Assembly (NCBI GenBank): GCA_014529385.2
Contig: CM043962.1
Location: forward strand, 37,231,098-37,295,097
DNA length: 64,000 bases
Direction of reading: 5' to 3'
Source: Adiantum capillus-veneris
Lineage: Eukaryota > Streptophyta > Polypodiopsida > Polypodiales > Pteridaceae
The notes beneath the pieces are model-generated. The model saw nothing but the letters and a program-made list of their open reading frames with translations. It searched no databases and was not told the DNA's origin. Positions 49,919 to 59,894 of the stretch are shown here, one piece after another (the first letter of the stretch is position 1; every line of letters begins with the position of its first letter). Made by a program: the position numbers and the translations under genes.

Positions 49919-52433
49919 TTAATGGCGACTTGGACTTACCTGATCGCGGCCTGAAATCCAATTCCATATGCTTTTGATGTTTAGGCCTTTCTCGTTAGTT
50001 TCTGTTTGAGATGCCATGTTGTCCAATACATTGGCATATATCTGCTCTTCATTCCTTGTTAGCAAATTGTGGTTGCTTGATGAGATAGGTATTGATGTTG
50101 AAGCAATGGTTGATGAAGTCTTCTTCTTCCAGATAGTGTTCTTCAAAACTGTGACCTCCGCATTTACCGTTGCTTTCTTTTTGTTGTTAAGAGGCTGTAA
50201 AGGAGTTGTGTATCTTTCTTGTTATTGAGCCTCAATCGCGGATTTTGGAACCCACATTGTTCTTGGGCCTGGTGTGATGTCCTTTGCCACTTGCCTTGTT
50301 TCTTCTTTGACTTGATGGTACCTTGTCTTTAATTTTCAAATATGGTTGTTACTTTTGTAAAAGCCTTGCTCTTGTAGTAATTGACGAGGGATCCATCTAT
50401 AGGTTGTAGTACTCTTGGGTGTAGCGGGTGGCTGCTCTTCATTTCTTGATGTTTCTTGCTTTTCTTGGGTGATTCCTTGATAAGCTACTACCTTAGGTAA
50501 CCAGATTTGAAAGTTACCCTCATAGAATCCTTGTGCTTTGAGTAACTCGACTAGAATGAATCTTTGGACTTGCTTGGAGGTGATCTTCACTTGACTTTGT
50601 TGGGTAGTCTGGTAAAATTCTGATTTCATTACCCAGACTTGTCGTATGGTTTGTCCAGTGGAAGACCTTCTCTTTTGCTTTTTGTACATGTCCTTTCTCT
50701 TGGTTGAGTTATGTGATTGACGTTGATGGCTTTGTTGATTCCTGATTGAGTGGTTGTCATGGGATGGATATCGCCAGGCTGTTATCTTGGGCTTGTTGAC
50801 CCAAACATCTGAATTTCCTTTCTTGTAGCCTTGTGCAATAATTGACGCGCTTGATGTGATCCATCCTGTTACCTATGCTTGTTGAGGTTGTTCCTGTGAT
50901 TGTATCCAAATTGGATCATTAACTTTAATCTGTGCTTTGGATACTAGAACTTGGTTGACCTGTTTTGACTTCCTTTGGAAACTTTCGGGCGATGGAAACT
51001 TCGGTTGATAGACTTTTTGCTTGGGTTTCCATTGTTTTCTTGATGGTTTGGCTTTTGAGGTAGAGGCTTTGTCTTGCACTTGAATTGGCTGGGCTAGAGA
51101 CTGTGGGCTTACTTTAGCTTTGCCTTTTTCAATAGCCAAGAATCTTTGAGCTGTTGTAGGCTTGAACTCTATTGCCACTTGATAGCTTGTCGTGATGACC
51201 ATTGTTGAAGATTCAGCATCATCTTCAAAGACTTGTGCCCATGGCTTGGACAAAATCAAGTGTGTTCCCATTTGTCGAGAATCTACCACCAAGAATTTTT
51301 CTTTGACATTCTGTGAGAGTAGTTGGAGAGTAGCTTCTGCAATCCCCATACTTATAACATCTACTTCAGGTGAGAGATTTACCTTTATTTGAATATCATA
51401 AAGCTTTGTCTTACCTAGAAGTAACCACATGCCATATGACATGACATTAGTCGTGGAATTTGTATCAATTTATGACATAAAATTCATCTTGACTCCGTCT
51501 TGTGCACTTAGCAAAAAGTTGATCTTCTTTGGTACTAGATTGCTTGTGTTCTCTTGAGTGACTTGAGCAATCTTTGGCCTGGACTCCTTGTCGTCTTCTT
51601 CTTCATTGTTCACACTTGTGAGTTCATCTGTGTGTTCTAGCTCCTGCTTGACCACCATTTCCTCTCATATGTCTTTTGGAGAGACAAAATCAGCATTTGG
51701 TTCCTGTAGAGTCATAGGCTCTTCTTCCTCAACTTTAGCTATTGAAATGTCACCAATAGTGTCTGAAATTCTTGTCACTTGCTGCACCTCTTCTTTGATT
51801 GATTCCAAGTCTTCATATTGCTCGTTTGTAGGCGTTGGACCTGAAGCATCTTCTTTGGATCTTAGCCCTTCTTCCTGCAGCTTTGCTTTGTTGACTTGCG
51901 GCTCCTGCTTTGTACTATGCATTCGAGTTGGACAATTTGTAATCAAGTGTGTTATCGCACACTGATGGCAAAGAGTACCTATTTCTATATGACCAGTATT
52001 TGGGCTAGGTATCTAGTTTTGTGTTATTCCCATAGCTGATAACCCTGTTTCGAACTCATACTCAGATTCGTCATCTGTCTCACCCATAACCCTTAGCATG
52101 TAGTAGGGGACTATGTCATACCCATTCTCATCGCAAAATTTTGTTGGTGTGGTCTCATTAACACAGACATCCGAAGTAGCCAATATCTGAGTCCACTCTA
52201 GCGGTTCTAATGCCTCTTCCGAAAAAGGTTCTCTTATGTAAGCATCATCTTCTAAGACCCTCTCTAAGGAATTCTCATTTCTCCCAAAGTCACTACACTC
52301 CGATGCTCCGCACATCCAGATTTCTTTCTTTTTGCCCATCCACGGATGGTCTGTTGATCCACTTTGTGTTGCAGAATCAAAATCTTCCACGGGCGTTCTA
52401 GTTACATCCTGGTAACTATGATTTCTCATATTT
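49919..52433 (-). pseudogene. Retroelement polyprotein with retropepsin-like domain
   Basis: A single minus-strand frame runs about 840 codons, interrupted only by nonsense codons. In order come an acidic segment (52,429-52,013) and a zinc-knuckle-like CHQCAITHLITNC near 51,935-51,973 (CX2CX3HX4C, one residue short of the usual spacing). Glu-rich text follows, then an aspartic-protease-like domain with IDTNSTTNVMSYG (DTN at 51,466-51,458 where DTG is expected) and HLILSKPWAQ. A Lys/Gln-rich tail contains a repeated motif of the form LLxxQGFYxxNxxIWxxK. No reverse transcriptase follows. The frame continues from the protease segment at 63,379-63,990, from which it was separated by a DNA transposon. 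Confidence 0.68.
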
Positions 52434-52466
52434 CATTAGGAAAAATATGGACTCTCCTTGGGCCTT
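52434..52466 (+). repeat. Left terminal inverted repeat
   Basis: Starts CATTAGGAAAAA and continues to GGGCCTT. It differs from the right end at positions 13 and 25 only. Confidence 0.92.
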
Positions 52467-52605
52467 TTTGATTAGTGAAGGCTTAAGGGAGAACCAATGA
52501 GAAGGCTCTTGGGATATCACCTAGAGGGGGAGGAATGGTAGGGGTGCAGCCTAATTGTCTCCCTCTTCAATGCTTGGTTCTTAGAGAGAGGTGGGAGGTA
52601 GGCTA

Positions 52606-52630
52606 GGGGGGGGGGGGGGGGGGGGGGGGG
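52606..52630 (+). repeat. Subterminal poly-G tract, G25
   Basis: An uninterrupted run of 25 G, about 172 bp from the left end. It is mirrored by C27 near the right end, so both read as poly-G going inward from each terminus. Confidence 0.93.
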
Positions 52631-53164
52631 TAAATAGGAGGAGAGAGGTGTCATAAAAGAGGGAGGGACCCCCCAAAAAAAAACGCGCATGCTTAAAAAC
52701 CCAAAAAATTGAAATTTTTTAAAAAGTTCCAAAGTTGACCCATTTGCCTCCAAAACTGCCCGAAAACATAAACTAACTTAAAAAAGTCAAATTTTCCCCC
52801 CAAAATCCACTTTTCTCTCCCTCATTACTTTTCTCTCCCACACTCTCCCTCTTCTCCCTCCTCCCATTCTCTCTCTACAGTCAAGGCAGCCATAGCCAAA
52901 AGCTTTCCACCAATCTCTTCCTCTCTCTCCATAGCTCCCCCTTCTCTCACACCTCCATCAACCCTCTACAGTCCCACACTCCATAGCCCACAGCTCCACT
53001 ATCCTCTCTACCTTTCTACCTCTCACTCCTCTCTTTCTCTATCTCCACTGTCAAAGCCACCATAGCCACCATAGGCAGCTCACCTCACCCTCCCCTCAGC
53101 TCCTCATTCTCTCTCCACAGTACTCAACTCTTTCAAATCCCTTCCTAAGCTCAACTTCCCAAGC
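52631..53164 (+). other. Pyrimidine-rich leader upstream of gene A
   Basis: 52,800-53,160 is strongly C/T-rich (many TCTCTCC and CTCCC blocks) on the sense strand before the first ATG. Such tracts can serve as promoter or 5' leader sequence in plants. No clear TATA box was found. Confidence 0.4.
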
Positions 53165-54489
53165 ATGTCCACGCATAGACGGCCCAAACCAGAGATAGAG
53201 GAGATTGTGTTGCACAACACAAAAGACTCAGAGGGGGTATGGATCCCACAAGTGTTCAAGAAGGGTGCATGGATCTACATGCAACCGTCACGTGCTGGAC
53301 CTCATCGCGTACGGTGTGGAGGCGTATTGGAACGTCATTGGAAGGGCCGGCTATTGACATTCAAAGAAACAACGTCCGGAATGGTGGCCATCGTGAAACA
53401 CATCTACACTGCAGCTGAGCTCCACCTCAAGAGATATTCTACTCAATTTGCACCTCATTGTAAGTTTTCATGGTTTAGCTATCCCATGCATATGTCATCT
53501 TTACGTTTATGTGATCATTATGTTTAACTAAGGACATTTGTAAAGATGTTTTTCCATCCAGCTTAGTTGAGGAGCAGCCGCTTGAGTGCCTCGCAGGCAC
53601 GTTCATGGTTGTGCATGCTCACATTGGGGAGCTTATGTTTCCTAATGTTTTATCGAAAAAACTTACCGAGCAGCGAATATTCATGTACTCCCACAAGTAC
53701 GTGGTGCCGAAGTCAAGCCAAAGCTATGGTAGGTTAGAATCCGTGGAGACACCCTCATTGTAGAGTGCAGAATGGCCAACTCCAGACCATTGGGCTTTGC
53801 TTTCTTTCAAGCGCAAGGTGCTGCAAGATTTCCAAGGCTCCCTAAAATTTGGTAAGGCAACCAGATCGGTGGGTCTCAGTTGGCATTGTCCCATTCATTT
53901 GTTTGTGCATGCATTCCGCTCTCTACTGATTGTAGAAACACCAACAATGTTTGTTTGCAAAGAAGTTGACATAGATGCAATGGACACCATTTTAGGTGTC
54001 AATTGGGGCTATGTTGACGGTTTGCATGATGGTGACCGTTATAAGTGCAATGTGTCCCCCACATAGCTTTGCCTTTGGTATTTGAAAGCAAGGTGCACCT
54101 TGTATGCACGGTTTAGCTATGAGAGGTGGATGCACAAACGTGGCAAATGGATACCCTTGCAGCTGACAGCCGAAGAGATTCAATCCTTTGAAATTCGTGT
54201 CCGCATGCCCAATAACGAGGTGGAGGTGGTTGCAGTGAATCCGCATTAGACTCTTGCCAATCTTCGGGAACACTTTGTCATAATGGGATTCGAGGATGTC
54301 GGTAATGCAAGTTTCAAACTAGAACAACGCAAGGTCTGCTTTGTGCTTCCTTAGCTACCTTTTCTTATTTTCTGTGGGTTTTTGTATTTTGATTGCCCAT
54401 TTTTGGTTGTATAGATTGGAAGGCGGATGGAGGCCACTATGCTTGTTTACAAAGATTGGGCTATAGACGAAATCATCTTGTCTAAGTGA
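53165..54489 (+). pseudogene. Transposon gene A, unknown protein, three exons
   Basis: Exons 53,165-53,459, 53,567-54,333 and 54,415-54,489 join cleanly. Donors are ATT|GTAAGT and AAG|GTCTGC, acceptors CTTAG and TATAG, and the phases agree (98 codons plus one base, 256 codons, then 24 residues and TGA). The encoded protein would be 378 residues. It starts MSTHRRPKPEIEEIVLHNTK and includes VVHAHIGELMFPNVLSKKL and TILGVNWGYVDGLHDGDRY. Three in-frame TAG codons (53,761, 54,064, 54,247) interrupt exon 2, and each would be CAG (Gln) before one C-to-T change. No frameshifts occur. I recognise no domain. Its place inside the element, pointing inward from the left end, suggests an element function. 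Confidence 0.72.
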
Positions 54490-54646
54490 ATTGGCTTGTA
54501 ACTTTAATCGTTTATATATTGGATATTTTATTAAAGATTTTGAAAAGTTTTAAGGTGTTGTACTTGATTTTGTACTTGAGTTTTAAGGTGGTGTAAATTT
54601 ATTTTTTAAATCCATATTTTTTATTTTTTTCGAGATAGAATATGTC

Positions 54647-54653
54647 TATATAA
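54647..54653 (+). promoter_or_regulatory. TATA box of gene B
   Basis: TATATAA in the context TCTATATAAGG, a near-ideal plant TATA box, 82 bases before the ATG of gene B. Transcription would start around 54,680, leaving a leader of about 55 bases. Confidence 0.65.
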
Positions 54654-54734
54654 GGAGGACCACCTCCTCATTTCACCATTTTCATCCCAACATTGTAGAG
54701 AGACCTAGCATACCCAATCACGCAAAGAGAAGAC

Positions 54735-56302
54735 ATGGCTGCTACTAGTGCTTTAGATGCATTCCTTACTGAGGTTGGGCATGCAAATCGCCCTGAGCTT
54801 CAAGCATTTTTCACAACCCAACCCGATTTGGAAACCACCTTGACCCTCCACTCTCAATCTCTTGAGCACATTACTTCATACATTTCTACGTGCATGGGGA
54901 GATTCATTGTTGAGTTAGCAAACCGACCAGGGCAATGGGTCCCTGAAGGCCTTCTCCACCACATCTACCAAGGGGACAGGCCATTTCATCAGCGGCTTGC
55001 ATGCTTTGCCACCATAGCACAACCCGCCGGATAATATGTGCGGCTTGAGGCTGATGATGTGCGAGCAATGCGTAAGGGAAGGATCGAAAAAACTTTTTTC
55101 TCTGTTCAAGACATAATGATCTTCCTCCTTCACGAGTGCCCAACAGGCCCTGACGTAGTGCTACCTCACTTGCAGATCGGCGGGGTATTGGCTGATGTGA
55201 AGGACCCCAAGCCCGCGGCCATTGACTCATCCGCAGAGGAGAGGACGCTTGCCTTGACCTACCCTGTAGGGATTCAAAGCCTCTTGGAGGCCTCTCCATC
55301 AGTCGGTTCATCCTCGGGACCGCCAGAAGGAACCACCACTCGGGATGCCATCCCTGAGGTAGAGATTACCTGCTTCTCCTCCATTGTGGTGGGTGGGGAG
55401 GAGTTTGTGTTTATGCACAATCTGGAGATCTAGAAATCCTTTGAGCTTCGCATGGATGAGTGTTTTGCCATCCTCGATGCCCATGGAAAGTTTGAGCTTG
55501 ATACCACCACCTCCCATGACGATGATCTCCTACTGCCCATGGGGAATACTTTGGCGGACACAGTGGCGATCGCACAAGCCGAGGTGGCAGCGGCCGAGCA
55601 GGCCAAGGTCTCTGAGGAGGAGTTTGTGGCCGTGCAAGCCATGTGTTTGGCTAAGCGCGCAAGAGTGGATTCACCACCACCTTCTGCAACACCTGTTTTG
55701 CTTGATCCAAAGGGAAAGTCAAGCGTGGATCTTTACTTGCACCCGGATGCCGATGAGGAGGATCGTAGACAAGAGGTATAAATGCTCACTTACATTTGAT
55801 TATTACAAATGATTTTGTTAATGTTATATCATAATTCTGTGCCATATCTCAGAAAACCTATGCAGTGCAGGATGTTCTGGAGGTTGACGCTTGGGCGCAA
55901 TGGTCAGGGGGGAGGAGGACGCCGTTCGGACCTCAAGCGGCACTTGCTCACTACCTCGGCACACTTCCCATTGGTGTCGTGGTGTTTGTCCATGCTGACT
56001 ACTCTCCCAATGGTCGCTACAACATTTTTGCTCTCCGTTCACTCTCCAAGGCGTTGGGTTTAACAACACTTGCCCAAACGGCCAACCTTGTAGTGCTTGT
56101 AAAGAAAGATTTTGCAATATCCACTTTCGGTGTAAACTTTCGCGGGCGCCTTATTGCCCATGTCGGCATGAACCAAGCTGTAGGGGTTAATAACACCCAA
56201 GAAATCACAACCACTTTACTTAACAGGGAGCCACCCCAAAAGGCCAAGCGCCAGAAAATTGTAATTAGAAAGATCCTAAAACAAAAGCCGGATATCATGT
56301 AA
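54735..56302 (+). pseudogene. Transposon gene B, unknown protein, two exons
   Basis: Exon 1 (54,735-55,775) and exon 2 (55,853-56,302) flank a 77-bp intron (GAG|GTATAA to ATCTCAG) and join in phase 0. The protein would be 496 residues, starting MAATSALDAFLTEVGHANRP in good start context (GACATGGC). An Ala/Glu-rich helical stretch near residues 275-310 (AIAQAEVAAAEQAKVSEEEF) looks like a coiled coil. Exon 2 has a compact domain (FGPQAALAHYLGTLPIGVVV and YNIFALRSLSKALGL), then a Lys-rich C-terminus that could be a nuclear signal (KAKRQKIVIRKILKQK). Two in-frame stops, TAA at 55,032 and TAG at 55,431, are each one C-to-T change from Gln. No known family is recognised. Confidence 0.72.
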
Positions 56303-56536
56303 AGCATTGATTTCTTTAATGAAACTACTTTTTGCTGTCTATGACTCTCTTTCTTGCAAGGTTTTGAATTTCTTATATGTTGGGCTTCCATTGTGTATGA
56401 GAAGCACCATAATTTTTGCTATGACTACTAAAGGGTTTGGCAGGCATTAAAATTTAAAAAATGTATACTTTGTTATATCTAGTCTTCCAAAGTTATGTAT
56501 GTGCCTAGTAAAGGGCTTGGAAGTCCCTAAACAATG

Positions 56537-56606
56537 CTACCACAAGGGCGCGCATTAGGGCTTTCCATTAGTAGATGAAGTGTGCAAATGCGCGCCCTTG
56601 TGGTAG
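56537..56606. repeat. Perfect 20-bp hairpin with 30-base loop (copy 1)
   Basis: Arm CTACCACAAGGGCGCGCATT (56,537-56,556) pairs exactly with 56,587-56,606. The arm is GC-rich in AT-rich surroundings. It matches the hairpin at 58,435-58,508, apart from a paired change and a different loop. Confidence 0.93.
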
Positions 56607-58434
56607 ATGAAATTGGACACATCTAAGAGCATACCCAAGTACAAAACAGAGTGACAAGGCATTAATACCCAGTTGCAAAAGAGAAACACATGGATACCCA
56701 GGTAACCTTAAGCCCATCTTGCCCCAGATACCTAAAGATGTATTAACACTAGGTTTGTAACCTAACAGGACATAAAAGTGTCCTTTCATGGTTTTGAAAA
56801 AAACCTCCAAAACCATAGTAGATCCACTCATTTTGTAAAATCCTTTCATGAGGTTATAGTTCAAGGCCTACTACACATGTAAAAAATAAGAAAATTGTAA
56901 AATTTCTCATATTTTGGTCACACCAAGCCTCCAAAGTTGATGGACCAGTACATTTTCACTAAAACAGTCATTTCTTATATTTTGTTGCATAAAAATAAGA
57001 TTAGGTATTTTTGTAGGATTTGAGATAAATTCCCTAGTTAACTTCAATGGGTTGGTGATCAGAACATATGATTGCTTCTCACTCACTATTTTTTGTTTTG
57101 CCAAAAGAAATAGGTATAAAAAAGTTGAATTTTTACCATTCTGCAAACCTATCATCAAAGTTTCTATAGCCACGCTCAATACAAATAATATATGCATGTT
57201 TTCTTAGTTCCCTATTGTCCTTTAGGTTCATAAGGAGCCATGGAGCATGTCAAAAGAATAATACATCTCTTACCAAGGGGAATCTTGGGGACAAAGATGA
57301 AGTGCTAAATAGAGCAAACATGAAAAAATTGGGTTCAACATTATGAGTTGTAGAATCCCATAGAAACTATTCAATATCTAGCCAAATTTGATTCTTATGA
57401 CTAGATATGGTTACTACCTACAAAATTCATGTAGTTGTCACAAGAAACTAACAATATTGAAAAAGCTATACTTGATATACTAGAATGTTTTGTGTTCTTC
57501 TATAATTGAAAAAATCAACCATCGTTGTCTAGTATGCAAAATAGGGTATTAGGTGCCCCAAAACTCAAGGAATATTAGATTTATGTTACAATATGTGACA
57601 TAGAAAATCAAAACTACATTTGGATATCATGAAAGCCACCAAAAAAATCATAGAAGAGCTAAAATTGGCTTAAAAACAGGATTTGACAATTTTTGTAATT
57701 TGGTCATAACTTACAACTTTAACATTTATTTCTCCCTAGAAGCATCAGGACATGTTGAGGACTACTAAAGATAGTTCTCTAGCATTATAGACCTCACAAA
57801 CATGAATTCTAGAGTGGTATAGTTGAAAAAAGTTGAAAAAAGCCAAAAACAGGACCCGTTTTTTCACACAGTTTAGGTTGTGAAATGTTGTGCAAGGACA
57901 AGGTTAAAGATGGAATTGATATTCCAAAAAAATATCAAGTTTTTTTCAGCTCATGAGACAACTTTCTAGACAGATATCACCTCAAAATCTATTTTTAAAC
58001 TCTTGACATAATTCAAGGAAATGGTCACTTAACAGGACATAAAAGTGTCCCAGGACATAAAAGTGTCCCATTACCAACCTAGTGTTAACAAACCACAAAA
58101 CTCTGGCAATATCTAAACCCTTCTTGGAGAATAGGAGCATATCCAGTTACAAAACAGAGTGAGAAGACAATAATACCCAGTTGCAAAACAGAAAGACATG
58201 GATACCCAGGTAACCTTAAGCCCATCTTGCCCCAGATACCTAAAGTTGTATTAACAAATCACAAGAGTAAACTTTGTGGCAATATCTAAGCCCTTTGTGG
58301 AGTTTAGGACTGACATGGACTAAGGGGGGATGAATTCCAGCAGCATCTATGCTAATTGAAGCAAACAAAACATACTTATTGCTTGTCAAAATTGTCTAGA
58401 AACCACTGGAGAGTGTCAGCAAAGCACTAGGAGA
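56607..58434. repeat. Repeat-rich middle of the transposon, no gene
   Basis: 56,627-56,745 and 58,135-58,255 are direct repeats sharing ACAAAACAGAGTGA, TAATACCCAGTTGCAAAA and a long block ending CCCCAGATACCTAAAG. About 56,742-57,192 is the inverted partner of bases 1-452. Palindromes GGACATAAAAGTGTCC occur at about 56,768 and twice near 58,035. No coding is seen. It may be a separate element nested between the convergent genes, with the two hairpins near its ends. Confidence 0.7.
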
Positions 58435-58508
58435 GGCTGCCACAAGGGCGCGCATTATGTCCATCCATAGGCCTCTAGAAGCCCCAAATGCGCGCCCTTG
58501 TGGCAGCC
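58435..58508. repeat. Perfect 22-bp hairpin with 30-base loop (copy 2)
   Basis: Arm 58,435-58,456 (GGCTGCCACAAGGGCGCGCA then TT) pairs exactly with 58,487-58,508. The stem core and loop length equal those of copy 1. One base pair differs between copies, with both partners changed (A-T in copy 1, G-C here). Loop sequences are unrelated. Confidence 0.93.
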
Positions 58509-58888
58509 AACTTGGGGGCATTCCAAGCCATTTTGAACACTTTGTAGATGTTTTTGCCATACAATAGTGAGTCACATAGCATGGATACATCAGGAAGTGC
58601 ATGCCCCACTTAGCCAAGGTGCTAAACGTAGGCAATTTTTCACAATAACAAGCTAATGGCTACATACATACAGTAGAAGGTAGACAAAACTTGAACCAGT
58701 GCTACATTGCATGGTACAGAATTAAAACAATACAATGCGCACTGGGGTATACAATAAAAGACGCTTATATTCAAATTCTTCCCAATACAATGCACAGAGT
58801 GGGATATAGAATCAAAAGACGCTTGTATTCAAATTCTTCCCAATCTTGGAGTTCCGTAAATACAAAAAGGTTGATGCCTAATTACAAG

Positions 58889-59753
58889 CTACTCCTCATG
58901 GCGCAAACGGCGAGCAAGCTGCATATCCTTGGGCATAATGGTTACACGCTTTGCATGGATGGCACAGAGGTTAGAATCCTTGAATATGCCAGTTAAATAT
59001 TGCTCTGCTGCCTCTTGGACTGCCTCTATGGCCACAACGCCCATCCGAAACTGAGTGTTGTACAATTGCAAAACCTCCCTGCATAGCCTCGCAAAAGGGG
59101 CCCTCCGAATCAAGAGCTCGGTGCTCTTTTGATAGTGTCGAATCTCCGCAAAAGCACGACTGCGCTTTCGTACCTTCTAAGGTCGACGTGGAGGTGCATT
59201 TTTGGCACGAGTCGGGGCATCTTTCTTCCTCTTCTTGTAGACAATGCTCTTTCTCTCTTTTTTTTTGCACAGGCACTTCCAACACCTCATAATCGGATTC
59301 CACCCACTCTCCATCTCATTCGTGCTCTTCACTATCGACCGGATGTGATGGTGTAGGTCCACTCGCTTTAGGAAGTGTCTTACCCCCAATAGACATGTGA
59401 GCCTGATAAGTTTGTATTTGGACGCCAACCCATGGGACATCTTCATCCGTTTGTGTCTCTTCGGATCCTTCTGACGGCTGCTTTTGGCTGTTTGTTTCTT
59501 TGCCGTGGTCGCTCTCATCCTCCCTGTTGCCATCAGAATCGTTGGAGTCCGATGAATAGACAACAAGACGATGCTTCCGTCTCTCTTTTGCTGCTGTAGA
59601 GGACTGTCCATGCTAATTTGAAGCTCCAGCTTCTTCTATGTGGACTTCACCTTGAGCTTGTGAAGTTCCAGCTTCTGTTGCTGTACCTTTGAGTCGTTGG
59701 CCATCCGGCCCCTCTGGATATGCAATCCTAGCCGTTTGTTTTGTTCGTGCCAT
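58889..59753 (-). pseudogene. Divergent histone H3 variant encoded by the transposon
   Basis: Starts at 59,753 in strong context (ACCATGGC) with MARTKQTAR, identical to the first residues of canonical H3. The tail then departs completely (IAYPEGPDGQRLKG...). It has a Ser/Asp/Glu-rich middle and a basic stretch (KKRKKDAPTRAKNAPPRRP), about 190 residues in all. The last 95 or so residues are a clear H3 fold: [19 protein letters not shown] (alpha-N/alpha-1), loop 1 of canonical length, [39 protein letters not shown], and a stop at 58,889. Residues K9, K27 and K36 have no clear equivalents. There is no CENH3-type loop-1 insertion. Defects are TAG at 59,613, TGA at 59,316, TAG at 59,177 and one extra A in an A9 run (59,258-59,266). 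The stops fit former Gln or Arg codons. The gene is intronless and lies 142 bp downstream of the transposase gene. Confidence 0.9.
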
Positions 59754-59797
59754 GGTTGCACCTAGTAGGGAAGATGACAAAATGAGCCCCTTCAACC

Positions 59798-59805
59798 TTT
59801 AAATA
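59798..59805 (-). promoter_or_regulatory. TATA-like box of the H3 variant gene
   Basis: TATTTAAA on the minus strand in the context CCTATTTAAAGG, about 45 bases before the H3 start codon. It lies between the transposase stop and the H3 ATG, which suggests the H3 gene has its own promoter. Confidence 0.5.
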
Positions 59806-59894
59806 GGTTTTTTTGAGATTTGGGCCCTTTCACACTATGCGGCCAATTGAGTGAAACTCAAATAAAGCAATTGAATTGAACAACTAAACGTGGA

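Noticed and set aside
58889-59753. The H3 variant as a centromeric CENH3
   Set aside because: Loop 1 has the canonical H3 length without the CENH3 insertion, and the tail starts ARTKQTAR, which CENH3 proteins generally lack.
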